Source: an uncultured Alphaproteobacteria bacterium (GTDB taxonomy: Bacteria > Pseudomonadota > Alphaproteobacteria > UBA7879 > VGCX01). From it: a DNA stretch of 41,443 nucleotides. Position numbers and translations under genes: made by a program. The DNA lies in the NCBI GenBank assembly GCA_913061155.1, contig CAJXSI010000010.1, forward strand, positions 1-41,443. Direction: 5' to 3'. Below the pieces are notes generated by a model. The model did no database searches. It worked only from the letters and a program-made list of their open reading frames with translations, and was not told the origin of the DNA. Of the stretch, positions 9,070 through 18,263 are shown one piece after another. Every line of letters starts with the position of its first letter. Positions within the stretch are counted from its first letter, which is position 1.

Positions 9070-10455
9070 ATGACAATTATCACAAGATTTGCCCCTTCCC
9101 CCACAGGTTACCTACATATTGGCGGTGCAAGGACTGCTTTATTTAATTATTACTTTGCCAAACATAACAAAGGTAAATTTCTGTTACGTATTGAAGATAC
9201 GGATCAAGAACGATCAAGCCAAGAAGCCATAGACGCCATATTGGAAAGCATGAAATGGCTGGGGCTTAACTGGGATCAAGACGTTGTTTTTCAGTCTAAA
9301 TGTCAAAAAAGACATACACAAATTGCGGCGGATCTTTACAAACAGGGCAAAGCCTATTATTGCCAGTGTCCAAAAGAACAGCTTCAGGAAATGCGCGAAA
9401 CTGCCATGAAAGAAGGGCGTCAACCAGGGTATGACGGTCGTTGCCGGGACAAAGGACATACAACAGGTGCGTTGCGGTTACGTACCCCTGATGAAGGCTC
9501 TGTCAATATAGAAGATGAAATCCAAGGCAAGGTGACCATTCAAAACGATCATATTGATGATATGGTTATTTTACGAAGTGACGGCACCCCCACATATATG
9601 CTGTCCGTTGTGGTGGATGATCATGATATGGGCATTACGCATATTGTTCGCGGGGATGATCACCTAACCAATGCTTTTCGTCAATACCACCTTTATTCTG
9701 CAATGGGATGGACAATGCCAACAATGGCGCACATGCCCTTAATTCATGGACAAGATGGGGCAAAATTGTCGAAACGCCATGGGGCCTTGGGGGCAGAAAC
9801 ATACCGTGATATGGGTTTTTTACCCGAGGCTATGCGTAATTATTTATTGCGCCTTGGGTGGGGTTACGGCGATGAAGAAATCATTTCAGACGCACGTGCC
9901 ACAGAACTTTTCACATTGGATCGTATTGGCAAGTCCCCTTCCCGTTTTGACCTTAAGAAGTTGGAACACCTTAATGCGCATTATATTCGTGAATCTGACA
10001 ACGACCGATTGCTAAAAATGATCACCCCTTTGATGGATGAAAAACTTGGAAAATCTTTGTCCGACACGCAAAAATCTTGGATCTTACAAGGCATGGACGG
10101 CTTAAAACAACGGGCCAAAACATTAATTGAACTGGCAGATAATGCGGCCTTTTATGCCTATGACCTGCCCATAGAAATTAGGGATGAAAAGGCAGAAAAA
10201 TTTGCAGATACAGAAAGTCGTTCCATAATTAAAAACTTGATTGGTGACTTAGAAAATCTAAATGAATGGACGCACGATTCCTTGCATACTGTTGCCAAAG
10301 AATATTCAGAAAAGCAGGATTTAAAGCTGGTTAAAATTGCCCAGCCCATTCGTGTGGCCTTGACAGGAACAACAGTTTCCCCTGGCGTTTTTGATGTGCT
10401 TGAGATTTTTGGGAAAGAAGAATCCCTGAAACGGTTGAAAGATTTTGCCCGTTAA
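9070..10455 (+). CDS. gltX: Glutamyl-tRNA synthetase
   Basis: 461 residues, normal length for bacterial GluRS. The class I signature HIGG (16-19, within FAPSPTGYLHIGGARTA) and the KMSKS-equivalent KLSKR (232-236) are intact. A Cys-containing zinc-like patch (YYCQCPKEQLQEMR, then YDGRCR) sits in the acceptor-binding domain near 98-124. It charges tRNA-Glu, and in bacteria lacking GlnRS one GltX copy also charges tRNA-Gln for later amidation. Many alphaproteobacteria carry two gltX genes; this window cannot tell which paralogue this is. gltA follows 80 bp downstream on the same strand. Confidence 0.97.
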   Translation: MTIITRFAPSPTGYLHIGGARTALFNYYFAKHNKGKFLLRIEDTDQERSSQEAIDAILESMKWLGLNWDQDVVFQSKCQKRHTQIAADLYKQGKAYYCQCPKEQLQEMRETAMKEGRQPGYDGRCRDKGHTTGALRLRTPDEGSVNIEDEIQGKVTIQNDHIDDMVILRSDGTPTYMLSVVVDDHDMGITHIVRGDDHLTNAFRQYHLYSAMGWTMPTMAHMPLIHGQDGAKLSKRHGALGAETYRDMGFLPEAMRNYLLRLGWGYGDEEIISDARATELFTLDRIGKSPSRFDLKKLEHLNAHYIRESDNDRLLKMITPLMDEKLGKSLSDTQKSWILQGMDGLKQRAKTLIELADNAAFYAYDLPIEIRDEKAEKFADTESRSIIKNLIGDLENLNEWTHDSLHTVAKEYSEKQDLKLVKIAQPIRVALTGTTVSPGVFDVLEIFGKEESLKRLKDFAR

Positions 10456-10535
10456 TATCTTGAAATTCGCATTGTTTCTGGATTGTGAACCCATCTTCAT
10501 ATATACTTTGGAATATAGAATGATTAGGGGTTGTT

Positions 10536-11819
10536 ATGGCGAAAAAGATAAAAAGATACTTTTTAACAGATGAAAATAATCAAAAGCTGACAGAATTGAA
10601 TTGTCATGATTCAACGCTTGGGCCGGATGTTTTGGATGTAACCCCTTTGTATACAGACACGGGGATGCTGACCTATGACCCTGGGTTCAATTCAACCGCC
10701 AGCTGTAAATCCAAAATCACCTTTGTTGATGGGGAAAAAGGCACCCTTCTTTACCGCGGATATGAAATTGATGACTTGGCAAGAAACAGTAATTTTCTTG
10801 AAGTTGCCTATTTATTACTTGAAGGGGAACTGCCTGATAAAAAAGAATTTTCAGAATTTGAATACAGCATTCGAACACATACGATGTTGAATGAACAACT
10901 TCATACTTTCTTTAATGGCTTTCGTCGTGATGCGCATCCGATGGCTATTATGGTTGGTGTTGTTGGCGCTTTATCCGCCTTTTATAATGACAGTACCGAT
11001 TTTACAGATCGCAAAAAACGAATCATCACATCGCGGCGGTTAATTGCCAAAATGCCAACAATTGCCGCAATGGCCTATAAGTATTCAATTGGGCAACCGT
11101 TTATGTATCCAAATAACGCTTTAGGATATTCAGAAAATTTCCTGCAAATGATGTTTGGAACCCCTTGTGATCCCTACAAAGTTAATCCATCTGTTGCAAA
11201 AGCATTGGATAATATTTTGATTCTTCATGCAGATCACGAACAAAATGCATCAACATCAACTGTCCGCATGGCTGGATCAACTGGGGCAAATCCTTTTGCT
11301 TGTATTGCATCGGGCATTGCGTCCCTTTGGGGGCCTGCGCATGGGGGGGCCAATGAGGCCGTCATAAAAATGCTGAAAAAAATTGGTGATAAAAAGAATA
11401 TCAAAGGCTTTATCGAAGATGTAAAGAGCCATAAAACACGTTTAATGGGCTTTGGGCACAGGGTTTATAAAAATTACGACCCCCGCGCCAAGGTGATCCG
11501 GGAAAGTGCACACCACGTCTTAAAAAGCATGGGGCGGAATGATCCGCTGATGGAATTGGCGATGGAGCTTGAGGCGATTGCATTGAAAGATGAATACTTT
11601 ATTGAAAGAAAACTATATCCAAATGTTGACTTTTATTCCGGAATCATATTTAAAGCAATGGGGATACCCGAATCAATGTATACAGTTATATTCTCTGTTG
11701 CCCGCACGGTTGGTTGGATTGCCCAATGGACAGAAATGTATGGTGATTCTGACAGCAAGATTGCCCGTCCCCGTCAATTATATATTGGAAAAACAGAACG
11801 TAAATATAAAAAGAAATAA
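10536..11819 (+). CDS. gltA: Citrate synthase (type II)
   Basis: 427 residues, the usual size of hexameric proteobacterial citrate synthase. It condenses oxaloacetate with acetyl-CoA at entry to the TCA cycle. The catalytic elements are present: the histidine loop [16 protein letters not shown] near 229-244, the second histidine in [16 protein letters not shown] near 305-320, and the catalytic aspartate in NVDFYSG near 364. The start ATG is preceded by TAGGGG. The next gene (44-residue membrane protein) follows 8 bp after the stop, suggesting co-transcription. Confidence 0.97.
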   Translation: MAKKIKRYFLTDENNQKLTELNCHDSTLGPDVLDVTPLYTDTGMLTYDPGFNSTASCKSKITFVDGEKGTLLYRGYEIDDLARNSNFLEVAYLLLEGELPDKKEFSEFEYSIRTHTMLNEQLHTFFNGFRRDAHPMAIMVGVVGALSAFYNDSTDFTDRKKRIITSRRLIAKMPTIAAMAYKYSIGQPFMYPNNALGYSENFLQMMFGTPCDPYKVNPSVAKALDNILILHADHEQNASTSTVRMAGSTGANPFACIASGIASLWGPAHGGANEAVIKMLKKIGDKKNIKGFIEDVKSHKTRLMGFGHRVYKNYDPRAKVIRESAHHVLKSMGRNDPLMELAMELEAIALKDEYFIERKLYPNVDFYSGIIFKAMGIPESMYTVIFSVARTVGWIAQWTEMYGDSDSKIARPRQLYIGKTERKYKKK

Positions 11820-11827
11820 GGAATAAA

Positions 11828-11962
11828 ATGGCGAAAACTATCACGCGTCGCAGACCTGTTAACGATAACAAGCCTTCAAACACAAGAAAATATAAAAATG
11901 TTATTGGGTGGATTGTCCTTGTCCTTCTTTGTATTTTAGGGCTTTATATAACTTTTTATTAG
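11828..11962 (+). CDS. Small single-pass membrane protein (44 aa)
   Basis: ATG at 11828 preceded by AAGGA at good spacing; TAG stop at 11960-11962. The first 23 residues are strongly basic (MAKTITRRRPVNDNKPSNTR), followed by a hydrophobic helix IGWIVLVLLCILGLYITFY reaching the C-terminus. By the positive-inside rule the N-terminus is cytoplasmic. It sits 8 bp after gltA and 9 bp before the next gene, which supports it being a real cistron. I do not recognise a family. Confidence 0.65.
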   Translation: MAKTITRRRPVNDNKPSNTRKYKNVIGWIVLVLLCILGLYITFY

Positions 11963-11971
11963 GAAAAATAT

Positions 11972-12928
11972 ATGTGTCATAAAGTAAAAATCCTTTTCTA
12001 TACTATAATAATTTTTACGTTCCTTATTTTATGTAGGCTATTTTATGTCGCAGATACCTCCCAGCATTTAGTTGGTTACCAAGGTGATGTTCCTGTCTAT
12101 CTAATATCCTATGCAGACGGCCCCGAAATATATAAACAGAACCAAGCCGGGTTGGTACAGTCTTCATTAAACAAGGGGTTTAGCCATTTCATTAATTACC
12201 GCCAGCAACACTTAAGTTCAGATTTTAAAAAAGAAAACAAATCCATCCTTTCCTTAAAAAAAGGTGCAGGATACTGGGTTTGGAAACCGTGGGTGATTTT
12301 ACACACATTGGAAAATGCCCCAGAAAATGCTGTTGTGGTTTATGCAGATTCAGGCTTTGTCTTTAAAAAGCATATCCAGCCTTTAATTGATCTAGCCAAA
12401 AAACATAATATTCTTTTAATAGAATACGATGATGTGGAAACCTATGGCACTATCCAAGATAAAGTTCAAAGAAAAACCTTGGATCTTATGGGCGCAGATA
12501 CAGAAGGTATGCGTAAGAAAACGTTACTATGGGCTGCTTTTGGGGTGTTTAAGAACACACCACAAACAAGAAATTTTGTAAAAAACTGGTTAGAAAATAG
12601 TCAAAGTAAAGAAAAACTAACGGAAACCTCTGACCCTAATTTAAAAGAATATCCTGGTTTTAAAGGCCACTGTCATGACCAAGCCATATTAAGTGTTCTT
12701 GCGCATCAAAATGAAGGGTCAGTTTATTTGTATCCAGATAGTCAGTTTAATGGCGGATTTGTAACATGGCACCATCGATCAAATCGCGTAAATGGTCGAA
12801 ACCAACATGTATCTTTAGTTCCAAGTATGGATTCTTTATGGGGAAATGGGTTGTGGAAAAAATGTGTACGGGTAGGTCTGGAATACCTAACAATGCCAAT
12901 CAAGTTTATGAATAAACCTATAGACTAA
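11972..12928 (+). CDS. Membrane-anchored glycosyltransferase-like protein
   Basis: 318 residues. Residues 7-25 form an N-terminal membrane anchor with the rest on the periplasmic side. The sequence carries landmarks of a nucleotide-diphospho-sugar transferase-like family found in surface-polysaccharide loci: GYWVWKPW at 100-107, VVYADSG at 122-128 (a DxD-like position), and CHDQAILS near 232-239. Upstream are YISYADG-like strands of a GT-A fold. The sugar and acceptor cannot be inferred. It is the last gene of the short gltA unit, and its final 11 bp overlap the 3' end of convergent ruvX. An exported GT-A protein facing the periplasm would be unusual, so the topology is worth testing. Confidence 0.7.
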   Translation: MCHKVKILFYTIIIFTFLILCRLFYVADTSQHLVGYQGDVPVYLISYADGPEIYKQNQAGLVQSSLNKGFSHFINYRQQHLSSDFKKENKSILSLKKGAGYWVWKPWVILHTLENAPENAVVVYADSGFVFKKHIQPLIDLAKKHNILLIEYDDVETYGTIQDKVQRKTLDLMGADTEGMRKKTLLWAAFGVFKNTPQTRNFVKNWLENSQSKEKLTETSDPNLKEYPGFKGHCHDQAILSVLAHQNEGSVYLYPDSQFNGGFVTWHHRSNRVNGRNQHVSLVPSMDSLWGNGLWKKCVRVGLEYLTMPIKFMNKPID

Positions 12929-13379
12929 GGTAATCAAGGGCGCTTTGTAAGATTACTGACGCTGCGGTTTTGTCTATTTTCGCCTTACGTTTTTTTCTGG
13001 ATAAATCCATCTCAAGCATGGCAGAATCTGCAATTTTCGTTGACCAGCGTTCATCCCATAAAACAATGGGAATTTCATACATTGATAATAAATTATTGCA
13101 AAATTGACGGGTTGATTGGCATCTTGGCCCTTCTGTGCCGTTCATATTCAAAGGCCAGCCCATAACAAGTGCTGCAATATTATGTTCTTGAATTAAGTTA
13201 ATAAGGTGGTTGGCATCTTGCTTAAACTTGATTCGTTTATGAATTTCAAGGGCCGTTCCCACAACCCACAAGTTATCTGTTAAAGAAATGCCTATCGTCT
13301 TTTCCCCAAGGTCTATACCCAGCAAACGATGTTTCCCATCTTTCAGAGTTTTAATATCTTCAATTGATATGATTGGCAT
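12918..13379 (-). CDS. ruvX: Putative pre-16S rRNA nuclease / Holliday junction resolvase-like RuvX (YqgF)
   Basis: 153 residues from the ATG at 13379, which has AAAGGA six bases upstream; an in-frame TTG at 13394 is a less likely start. The RNase H-like YqgF fold is clear: the first acidic strand LLGIDLGEKTIGISLTD holds D23, VMGWPLNMNGTEG follows near 95, and WDERWST near 120. E. coli YqgF matures the 5' end of 16S rRNA, and resolvase activity is claimed for some homologues. The gene overlaps the end of lipB by 20 bp and is probably translated with it. Confidence 0.93.
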   Translation of the reverse strand: MPIISIEDIKTLKDGKHRLLGIDLGEKTIGISLTDNLWVVGTALEIHKRIKFKQDANHLINLIQEHNIAALVMGWPLNMNGTEGPRCQSTRQFCNNLLSMYEIPIVLWDERWSTKIADSAMLEMDLSRKKRKAKIDKTAASVILQSALDYLSL

Positions 13380-14001
13380 TAAAAATCCTTTCAAAGGTTT
13401 GTTTTAAGGCGGCGTCTATTTCTTTAAAATCAGCAGAAATATCCAGATCTTTTACTGATGTTACGCCAAGATCACTGATTCCACAAGGAACGATCCCCTT
13501 AAAATGATTCAGGTCTGGGGTGATGTTTATGCTTATGCCATGAAAGGTAACCCACTTTCTAACCCTAAGACCCAAGGCCGCAATTTTCTTTGGCTTGTTA
13601 TCGCAATTAATCCATATACCTATTTTACCCCTGATTCGTTCCGATTTAATACCTATTATGTTCAATGATTGTATTGTCCATTCTTCAAGCATCCAGACAA
13701 GTTTTCGTATATCCTGCCCCCTTTTTCGAAGGTCCAACATAATATAAACAACCCGTTGTCCAGGTCCATGATAGGTTGATCGCCCCCCTCTGTTCGTCTT
13801 GACAATAGGAATATCATTATTGTTTAGTGTGTCTTCCGATTGGCTGCTTGTTCCCAATGTATAAACTGGGGGATGTTCAAGAAACCATATTAATTCAGGC
13901 GCTGTGCCTTCAACAATCTGTTTGACACGGGCTTCCATCAAATCAAGGGCATCTTGATAAGGAATTAGGTCTTTAGATATTTTCCATTCAATTTTATCCA
14001 T
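13360..14001 (-). CDS. lipB: Octanoyl-[ACP]:protein N-octanoyltransferase LipB
   Basis: 213 residues, normal for LipB. It transfers octanoate from acyl carrier protein to lipoyl domains, the first step of lipoate synthesis. Family motifs are intact: RGGRSTYHGPGQRVVY (71-86), the catalytic lysine in KKIAALGLRV (K139), FHGISINI (153-160) and the catalytic cysteine C173 in VPCGISDLGVTS. It reads into ruvX. A terminator for transcripts arriving from further right lies 30 bp upstream of its start, so lipB should have its own promoter. Confidence 0.95.
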   Translation of the reverse strand: MDKIEWKISKDLIPYQDALDLMEARVKQIVEGTAPELIWFLEHPPVYTLGTSSQSEDTLNNNDIPIVKTNRGGRSTYHGPGQRVVYIMLDLRKRGQDIRKLVWMLEEWTIQSLNIIGIKSERIRGKIGIWINCDNKPKKIAALGLRVRKWVTFHGISINITPDLNHFKGIVPCGISDLGVTSVKDLDISADFKEIDAALKQTFERIFNANHIN

Positions 14002-14030
14002 ACTTATTATATGACATAAAATTCAGATAA

Positions 14031-14066
14031 TAAAAAGCCAGCTAGAGGAAAACCTTTAGCTGGCTT
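14031..14066 (-). terminator. Rho-independent terminator upstream of lipB
   Basis: A 10-bp perfect stem (14035-14044 with 14057-14066), extended inside by AGG/CCT around an AAAA loop, is followed on the minus strand by TTTTTATTAT. It would end minus-strand transcripts from the tiny ORFs at 14154-14438, about 90 bp after the last stop. There is no T-run on the plus side, so it is unidirectional. Confidence 0.8.
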
Positions 14067-14153
14067 ATGTTACATGGAGGTATAACATGAAAACCTAAGC
14101 TTTGCGCCTAGATTCAATATACATCTGGGAAGTATGCGAAAAATTTCAAGGGG

Positions 14154-14291
14154 TTATGTGTATTTTGTTCCAGAAAGGCGTTCCAAAGAAATTGTATTTG
14201 TGTCTAAGTCTTTGTTTTTTCTGACTAAAACAAAACTTGTAATGGCAATAACTAAGACCAAAAAAATAAAAATAAATTTTTTATTCATCAT
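14154..14291 (-). CDS. Possible tiny membrane protein (45 aa)
   Basis: Tandem ATGs at 14291 and 14288, with AGG about 5-8 bases upstream, and TAA at 14154-14156. The product has a basic start (MMNKK), a hydrophobic helix FIFIFLVLVIAITSFVLV and a short polar tail. It begins 6 bp after the stop of another tiny ORF and is followed by the terminator at 14031-14066, as expected for a small operon. It is preferred to the plus-strand 106-codon ORF of the same interval, which has no ribosome-binding site and poor composition. Confidence 0.45.
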   Translation of the reverse strand: MMNKKFIFIFLVLVIAITSFVLVRKNKDLDTNTISLERLSGTKYT

Positions 14292-14297
14292 AAAAAC

Positions 14298-14438
14298 CTA
14301 TGTTCTGACCAGACATTTTTTATATTTCAAGGGTCTTTGCCCAACTGGCTTTGCATACCGACTGGTTAAATTTAACCAGTTTATATTCATTTTAAAAAGC
14401 TTTTTAAGCCTTACAATTCTTTTTATTTTTTGTTTCAT
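14298..14438 (-). CDS. Possible tiny basic protein (46 aa)
   Basis: ATG at 14438 preceded by GGGGTAGTAAG; TAG at 14298-14300. The product is rich in Lys/Arg (KQKIKRIVRLKKLFKMN at the start, LKYKKCLVRT at the end) and has no membrane segment. It lies 6 bp upstream of the 45-residue ORF and may form a bicistronic unit with it. A perfect 20-bp palindrome falls inside the frame, so the region may instead be a leader or operator. No family recognised. Confidence 0.3.
   Translation of the reverse strand: MKQKIKRIVRLKKLFKMNINWLNLTSRYAKPVGQRPLKYKKCLVRT
14361..14380. promoter_or_regulatory. Perfect 20-bp palindrome, possible operator
   Basis: ACTGGTTAAATTTAACCAGT is exactly its own reverse complement with no spacer, the form expected of a site bound by a symmetric dimeric regulator rather than of a transcript hairpin. 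It lies 70-90 bp upstream of the 45-residue ORF. I did not notice a second copy in the window. Confidence 0.35.
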
Positions 14439-14534
14439 CTTACTACCCCGTTAGCTTCAATTCTAAGTCTGCCTATTTTTTAGGTGTTTGACAAGGTTGA
14501 ATTCCCAATAGATTACCAAGAAAAGGATAAAAGA

Positions 14535-16064
14535 TTATTTTAATTTAACAATATCTGTTGCCAGTTTTTGCAAGAAAACCCGATCGTGCGTTACAAAAAG
14601 AAGTGTTCCTTCAAAGCTTTTTAAGGCTTTTTGCATGGCTTCGATGGCTTCTAAGTCCAAGTGGTTTGTTGGCTCGTCCAGGATAATAACATTGGGTTTA
14701 TCCAACATGACTTTGGCAAACAAAAGCCGGGCGCATTCCCCCCCACTTAAAGCATCAATTTTCTTCATGGACTCATCACCCGAAAACAGCATGCACCCCA
14801 ATGCATTTCGAATTTGCGTTTCGTCATGTCCAGGGCAAGCACTGCGCAACCATTGAACCAAATTTTGATTGGGATCCAGTTGGTCAAAGTGATCTTGGGC
14901 CACATAAGATACTTTTGTATTAATCCCCCATTCATAGGTGCCGCTATCTTGGGTAAGGTTGTTTGTCAGGATTTTTAACAAAGTGGATTTTCCTATTCCA
15001 TTTGCCCCAATAAAACCAATACGATCCCCACGGATAACATTCTTATCAATACCCGTTAAGACTTGTTTTTCACCATAAGCTTTGCAAATTTTGCGTATGG
15101 TTAAAATTTCTTTACCAGATGCTTTTTCTTGTTTAAAGGCAAATCTGGGCGCCACGCGGGATGACTTACGAATTTCTGGCAATTCGATTTTATCAATCAT
15201 TTTGGCTTTGGACTTGGCTTGTTTTGCCTTTGATGCTTTGGCCCCAAAACGATCCACGAATTTTTGCAGATCTGAAACACGTTTTTCCAGGCCGGCTTTT
15301 TCTTTTAATTTTTGTTCTTCGGCCAAGGCTTTTTGCTTTACAAAGCGTTCGTAACTGCCTGGATATAAAGTAATTTCACCGTAATCAACATCCAATATAT
15401 CAGTGGATAGTTCCCGAATGAAAGATTGGTCATGCGAAATAAAAATCAAAAGACCTTTATATTCATCCATTAAATAATTCTTTAGCCAATCAATTGAAGG
15501 TAAATCCAAGTGGTTTGTTGGTTCGTCCAGCAATAGGACTTCAGGATTATTAAACAAGGCTTGGGACAACAAGACCCTAATTTTAAATCCCCCAGATAAT
15601 TCTGAAACTTTTCCAAAGTGTTTTGATTCGTCGATCCCCAATCCAGATAATAATTTTGCAGCAAAATCTTCGGCTGAATAGCCATCATTGTTTATAATGA
15701 TATCCTCTTGATCCCCTAAAACTTCGCAATCTTCCTGGGTTAAATCGCCTTTTTCCAACAATTTTTCTTTTGTTTTTAACGCATTCCAAAGTTCAGGATT
15801 TCCTTGGATAACAGCATTAACAACGATTTCATCATTTAAAAGATATTGATCTTGACGCAGGCACCCAATTTTATCCCCACTTTTAATACGGTATTCCCCG
15901 TCCAGCTGTTCTTCATCCCCTATTAATATTTTCATAAAAGTGGATTTCCCGGATCCATTTGCCCCAACAAGACCATAACGACGATTGGTGTTTAAGTTAA
16001 AGGATGAATTATAAAATAATAATTTGGACCCAAAGGTCATTGAAAGGTTATTGACTATTAACAT
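14535..16064 (-). CDS. ybiT: ABC-F family ATPase, YbiT-type (ribosome-associated)
   Basis: 509 residues with two ABC domains and no membrane segment, the layout of ABC-F translation factors. Domain 1 has Walker A GANGSGKST (34-42), signature LSGGFKIRVLLSQAL and DEPTNHLD. A Lys/Gln-rich coiled linker (about 240-310) follows. Domain 2 has GANGIGKST near 353, LSGGECARLLFAKVML and DEPTNHLD. The N-terminus (NNLSMTFGSKLLF) and the conserved KIGCLRQDQYLL region resemble E. coli YbiT more than Uup or EttA. Family members bind the ribosomal E site and relieve stalls; that role is inferred here. It appears to stand alone, with a 195-bp featureless gap before the atoE stop. Confidence 0.92.
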   Translation of the reverse strand: MLIVNNLSMTFGSKLLFYNSSFNLNTNRRYGLVGANGSGKSTFMKILIGDEEQLDGEYRIKSGDKIGCLRQDQYLLNDEIVVNAVIQGNPELWNALKTKEKLLEKGDLTQEDCEVLGDQEDIIINNDGYSAEDFAAKLLSGLGIDESKHFGKVSELSGGFKIRVLLSQALFNNPEVLLLDEPTNHLDLPSIDWLKNYLMDEYKGLLIFISHDQSFIRELSTDILDVDYGEITLYPGSYERFVKQKALAEEQKLKEKAGLEKRVSDLQKFVDRFGAKASKAKQAKSKAKMIDKIELPEIRKSSRVAPRFAFKQEKASGKEILTIRKICKAYGEKQVLTGIDKNVIRGDRIGFIGANGIGKSTLLKILTNNLTQDSGTYEWGINTKVSYVAQDHFDQLDPNQNLVQWLRSACPGHDETQIRNALGCMLFSGDESMKKIDALSGGECARLLFAKVMLDKPNVIILDEPTNHLDLEAIEAMQKALKSFEGTLLFVTHDRVFLQKLATDIVKLK

Positions 16065-16259
16065 GTATCTATTTCTGCTTTTTAAAAATTTCTGTTGGTG
16101 CCAGTGGAAAAATTAATGTTTGTTGAAAAATGGGTTTGGGAATACACCTAAATCTTGTGATTCTTAACTTAAACCACACAGATAACGTCAACTTTTGTTA
16201 ATTTATACATACGCATGGTTTACAGATAAGACATGAACTATCTTCTGTCAACTATCTTC

Positions 16260-17591
16260 CTAAAATATATAAAATATTGCTGAAAGAACGATTCCAGATA
16301 CAAACAAAGCCATCACACAATACCCCATGATATCGCGCAATTTAAGGCCGGCAATTGCCAATAAAGGCAAGGCCCAAAAAGGTTGAATCATATTGGTCCA
16401 CGCATCGCCCCAAGCTACTGCCATTGCTGTTTTGGCAATGTCGATGCCCAATTCTTGCGATGCTTTGATGACAACAGGCGCCTGAACCGCCCACTGTCCC
16501 CCACCTGATGGGATAAATAGGTTTAATAAACCAGACGTATAAAAAGTTAAAACATCAAAGTTTTGGGCCGTTGCAATTTGCACATAAGCACTGGCGATAA
16601 TTTCTGCCAATCCAGATCCTTGCATCATCCCCATAATTCCAGCATAAAATGGGAATTGAAGCAATATGGCCCCAACCCCACCGGCCCCTTTTTCAACGGC
16701 CTTGACAAAGGTCTTTGGGCTTTTATGAAGGAATAAACCTAAGAATAAAAACATGAAATTTAAAATATTAAGTTGTAGGCGGAATGTTCCATCCATTAAT
16801 TCAAAAGCAATATAAACAAGCCCTGCCCCGCCCCCTAATAAGCAGATCAATTTACTGTTTTCTAAATAATCAGCCGGCACCCTGGCATTTTTCGGCTCAG
16901 CAATTTCATGAAGATCTTCTTCTTTGATTTCAGTTGTATAACTTTGGGTTTCATTTGTCCCCACAAGCCAGTTAACTAAAGGCAAAAGAATAAGCAAAAG
17001 AATGGATGCCAACAGGTTATAGTTTGAAAAAATTGTTTCTTGAACGGGAATTAAGCGCCCGATGGTGGCTTCGCTAAAATTACCTGGGGTGGCAATTGTC
17101 AACGGAATTGATCCAGAAAGCCCCCCATGCCATACCAAAAATCCACTATAAGCACTGGCAACCAAAAGCCTAAAGTTAACGTTCGGCACAGTTTTCCCCA
17201 AGGCCCGGCATAACAAACCCCCAATAACCAGACCAAATCCCCAGTTCAACCAACATCCAATGCAGGCAACAAGACTTGTTATAACAACGGCCTGTCCAGG
17301 TGTTTTAACGCGATTGGCAATACCGTTCAGCAAGCCATTGACCAAAGGCGTGGCAGCCAATACATAACCACCAAGGAAAACCATGGCCATTTGCATGGTA
17401 AAAGGAATTAATTTCCAAAAACCATCCCCCCAATATTTAACCATTTGTTTTGGGCTGGTGCCAGTCAGCATCACGCCAGTCACAAAAATTATGGCTGACA
17501 GAGCCAAAGCCAGGATAAATGGGTCAGGCGTATACCGACGCATCAAACGATCAAAGAAGTTTGCAGAACCCTTAATGGCATATTTAAACAT
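16260..17591 (-). CDS. atoE: Short-chain fatty acid transporter (AtoE family)
   Basis: 443 residues with about 12 hydrophobic segments. It matches the SCFA_trans family along its length: N-terminal FDRLMRRYTPDPFILALAL, GFGLVIGGLLCRALG near 120-135, HGGLSGSIPLTIATPGN near 154-170, and the C-terminal FIPSGGGQWAVQAPV followed by AWGDAWTNMIQPFWALP. Family members carry short-chain fatty acids such as acetoacetate or butyrate across the inner membrane. No ato degradation genes are adjacent, so the substrate here is unknown. The gene is divergent from the NTPase at 17684, with a 92-bp shared promoter region. Confidence 0.92.
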   Translation of the reverse strand: MFKYAIKGSANFFDRLMRRYTPDPFILALALSAIIFVTGVMLTGTSPKQMVKYWGDGFWKLIPFTMQMAMVFLGGYVLAATPLVNGLLNGIANRVKTPGQAVVITSLVACIGCWLNWGFGLVIGGLLCRALGKTVPNVNFRLLVASAYSGFLVWHGGLSGSIPLTIATPGNFSEATIGRLIPVQETIFSNYNLLASILLLILLPLVNWLVGTNETQSYTTEIKEEDLHEIAEPKNARVPADYLENSKLICLLGGGAGLVYIAFELMDGTFRLQLNILNFMFLFLGLFLHKSPKTFVKAVEKGAGGVGAILLQFPFYAGIMGMMQGSGLAEIIASAYVQIATAQNFDVLTFYTSGLLNLFIPSGGGQWAVQAPVVIKASQELGIDIAKTAMAVAWGDAWTNMIQPFWALPLLAIAGLKLRDIMGYCVMALFVSGIVLSAIFYIF

Positions 17592-17683
17592 AATAATCCC
17601 TTTGTGTTAGACTGCCGTCTTAATTACTTTTCCCATCAAAAGATAGTTTCTAAAGATAAAAAGATAATGTATAAAATCAACCT

Positions 17684-18247
17684 ATGCAAAGCTTTTTTGA
17701 CGAAATTAAACATTTTAATAAAATTGTTATTGGGGGTAACAGTGCCTCAGGCAAAAGTACTTTGGCCAAAATAATGGCTGAAACAAAAGGCCTGCCCTAT
17801 TATTCCTTTGACAAACTGTTCTGGAGGCCAGACTGGCAAGGACCTGATCCTGAAAAGTTTAAAAAAACAGTCACAGATATTTGCAAAAAAGATAAATGGA
17901 TATTCGAAGGGGGTGCCCGCCATATCGAAGAACGCTGTGATGCTGCGGATTGTATGATTTATATTAACACCCCTATTCCTGTTTGCATTTGGCGCGCCCT
18001 TGCCCGATGTTATCGATTAATTGTTTTAAAAAAAGAACGGGATACTTTGCCACAAGGATGCACCCCCATGATCAGCTGGTTTCTGGTTAGATACATTATT
18101 TTGTTTCCTTACAAAAAAAAGGTCTTGGAAAGAATGGCTGTCAAAGTTTCAAAGACTAAAAAACTGATTATCTTGAATACCAAAGATTTGGACAACATCC
18201 GACTTGCCTATAAAACATCTAAGGAAGATGGGGAAATCGCGGGATGA
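17684..18247 (+). CDS. P-loop NTPase, adenylate kinase / FlaR-like
   Basis: 187 residues with Walker A GNSASGKST at 18-26 near the N-terminus. YYSFDKLFWRPDWQGPDPEKF (about 38-58) and WIFEGGARHIEERCDAAD (about 73-90) are characteristic of the group annotated as FlaR DNA-topology modulator or adenylate-kinase-like. A second strand CMIYINTP follows. The group is best viewed as small-molecule or nucleotide kinases; the FlaR name is historical. It is a single plus-strand gene followed by a GA-rich, repeat-containing spacer. Confidence 0.85.
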   Translation: MQSFFDEIKHFNKIVIGGNSASGKSTLAKIMAETKGLPYYSFDKLFWRPDWQGPDPEKFKKTVTDICKKDKWIFEGGARHIEERCDAADCMIYINTPIPVCIWRALARCYRLIVLKKERDTLPQGCTPMISWFLVRYIILFPYKKKVLERMAVKVSKTKKLIILNTKDLDNIRLAYKTSKEDGEIAG

Positions 18248-18263
18248 GAAAAAGAAGAATAGA

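Noticed and set aside
14134-14454. Plus-strand 106-codon ORF between lipB and ybiT
   Set aside because: No ribosome-binding site, composition dominated by Phe/Leu/Lys from AT-rich DNA, and it overlaps better-supported minus-strand tiny ORFs and a palindrome.
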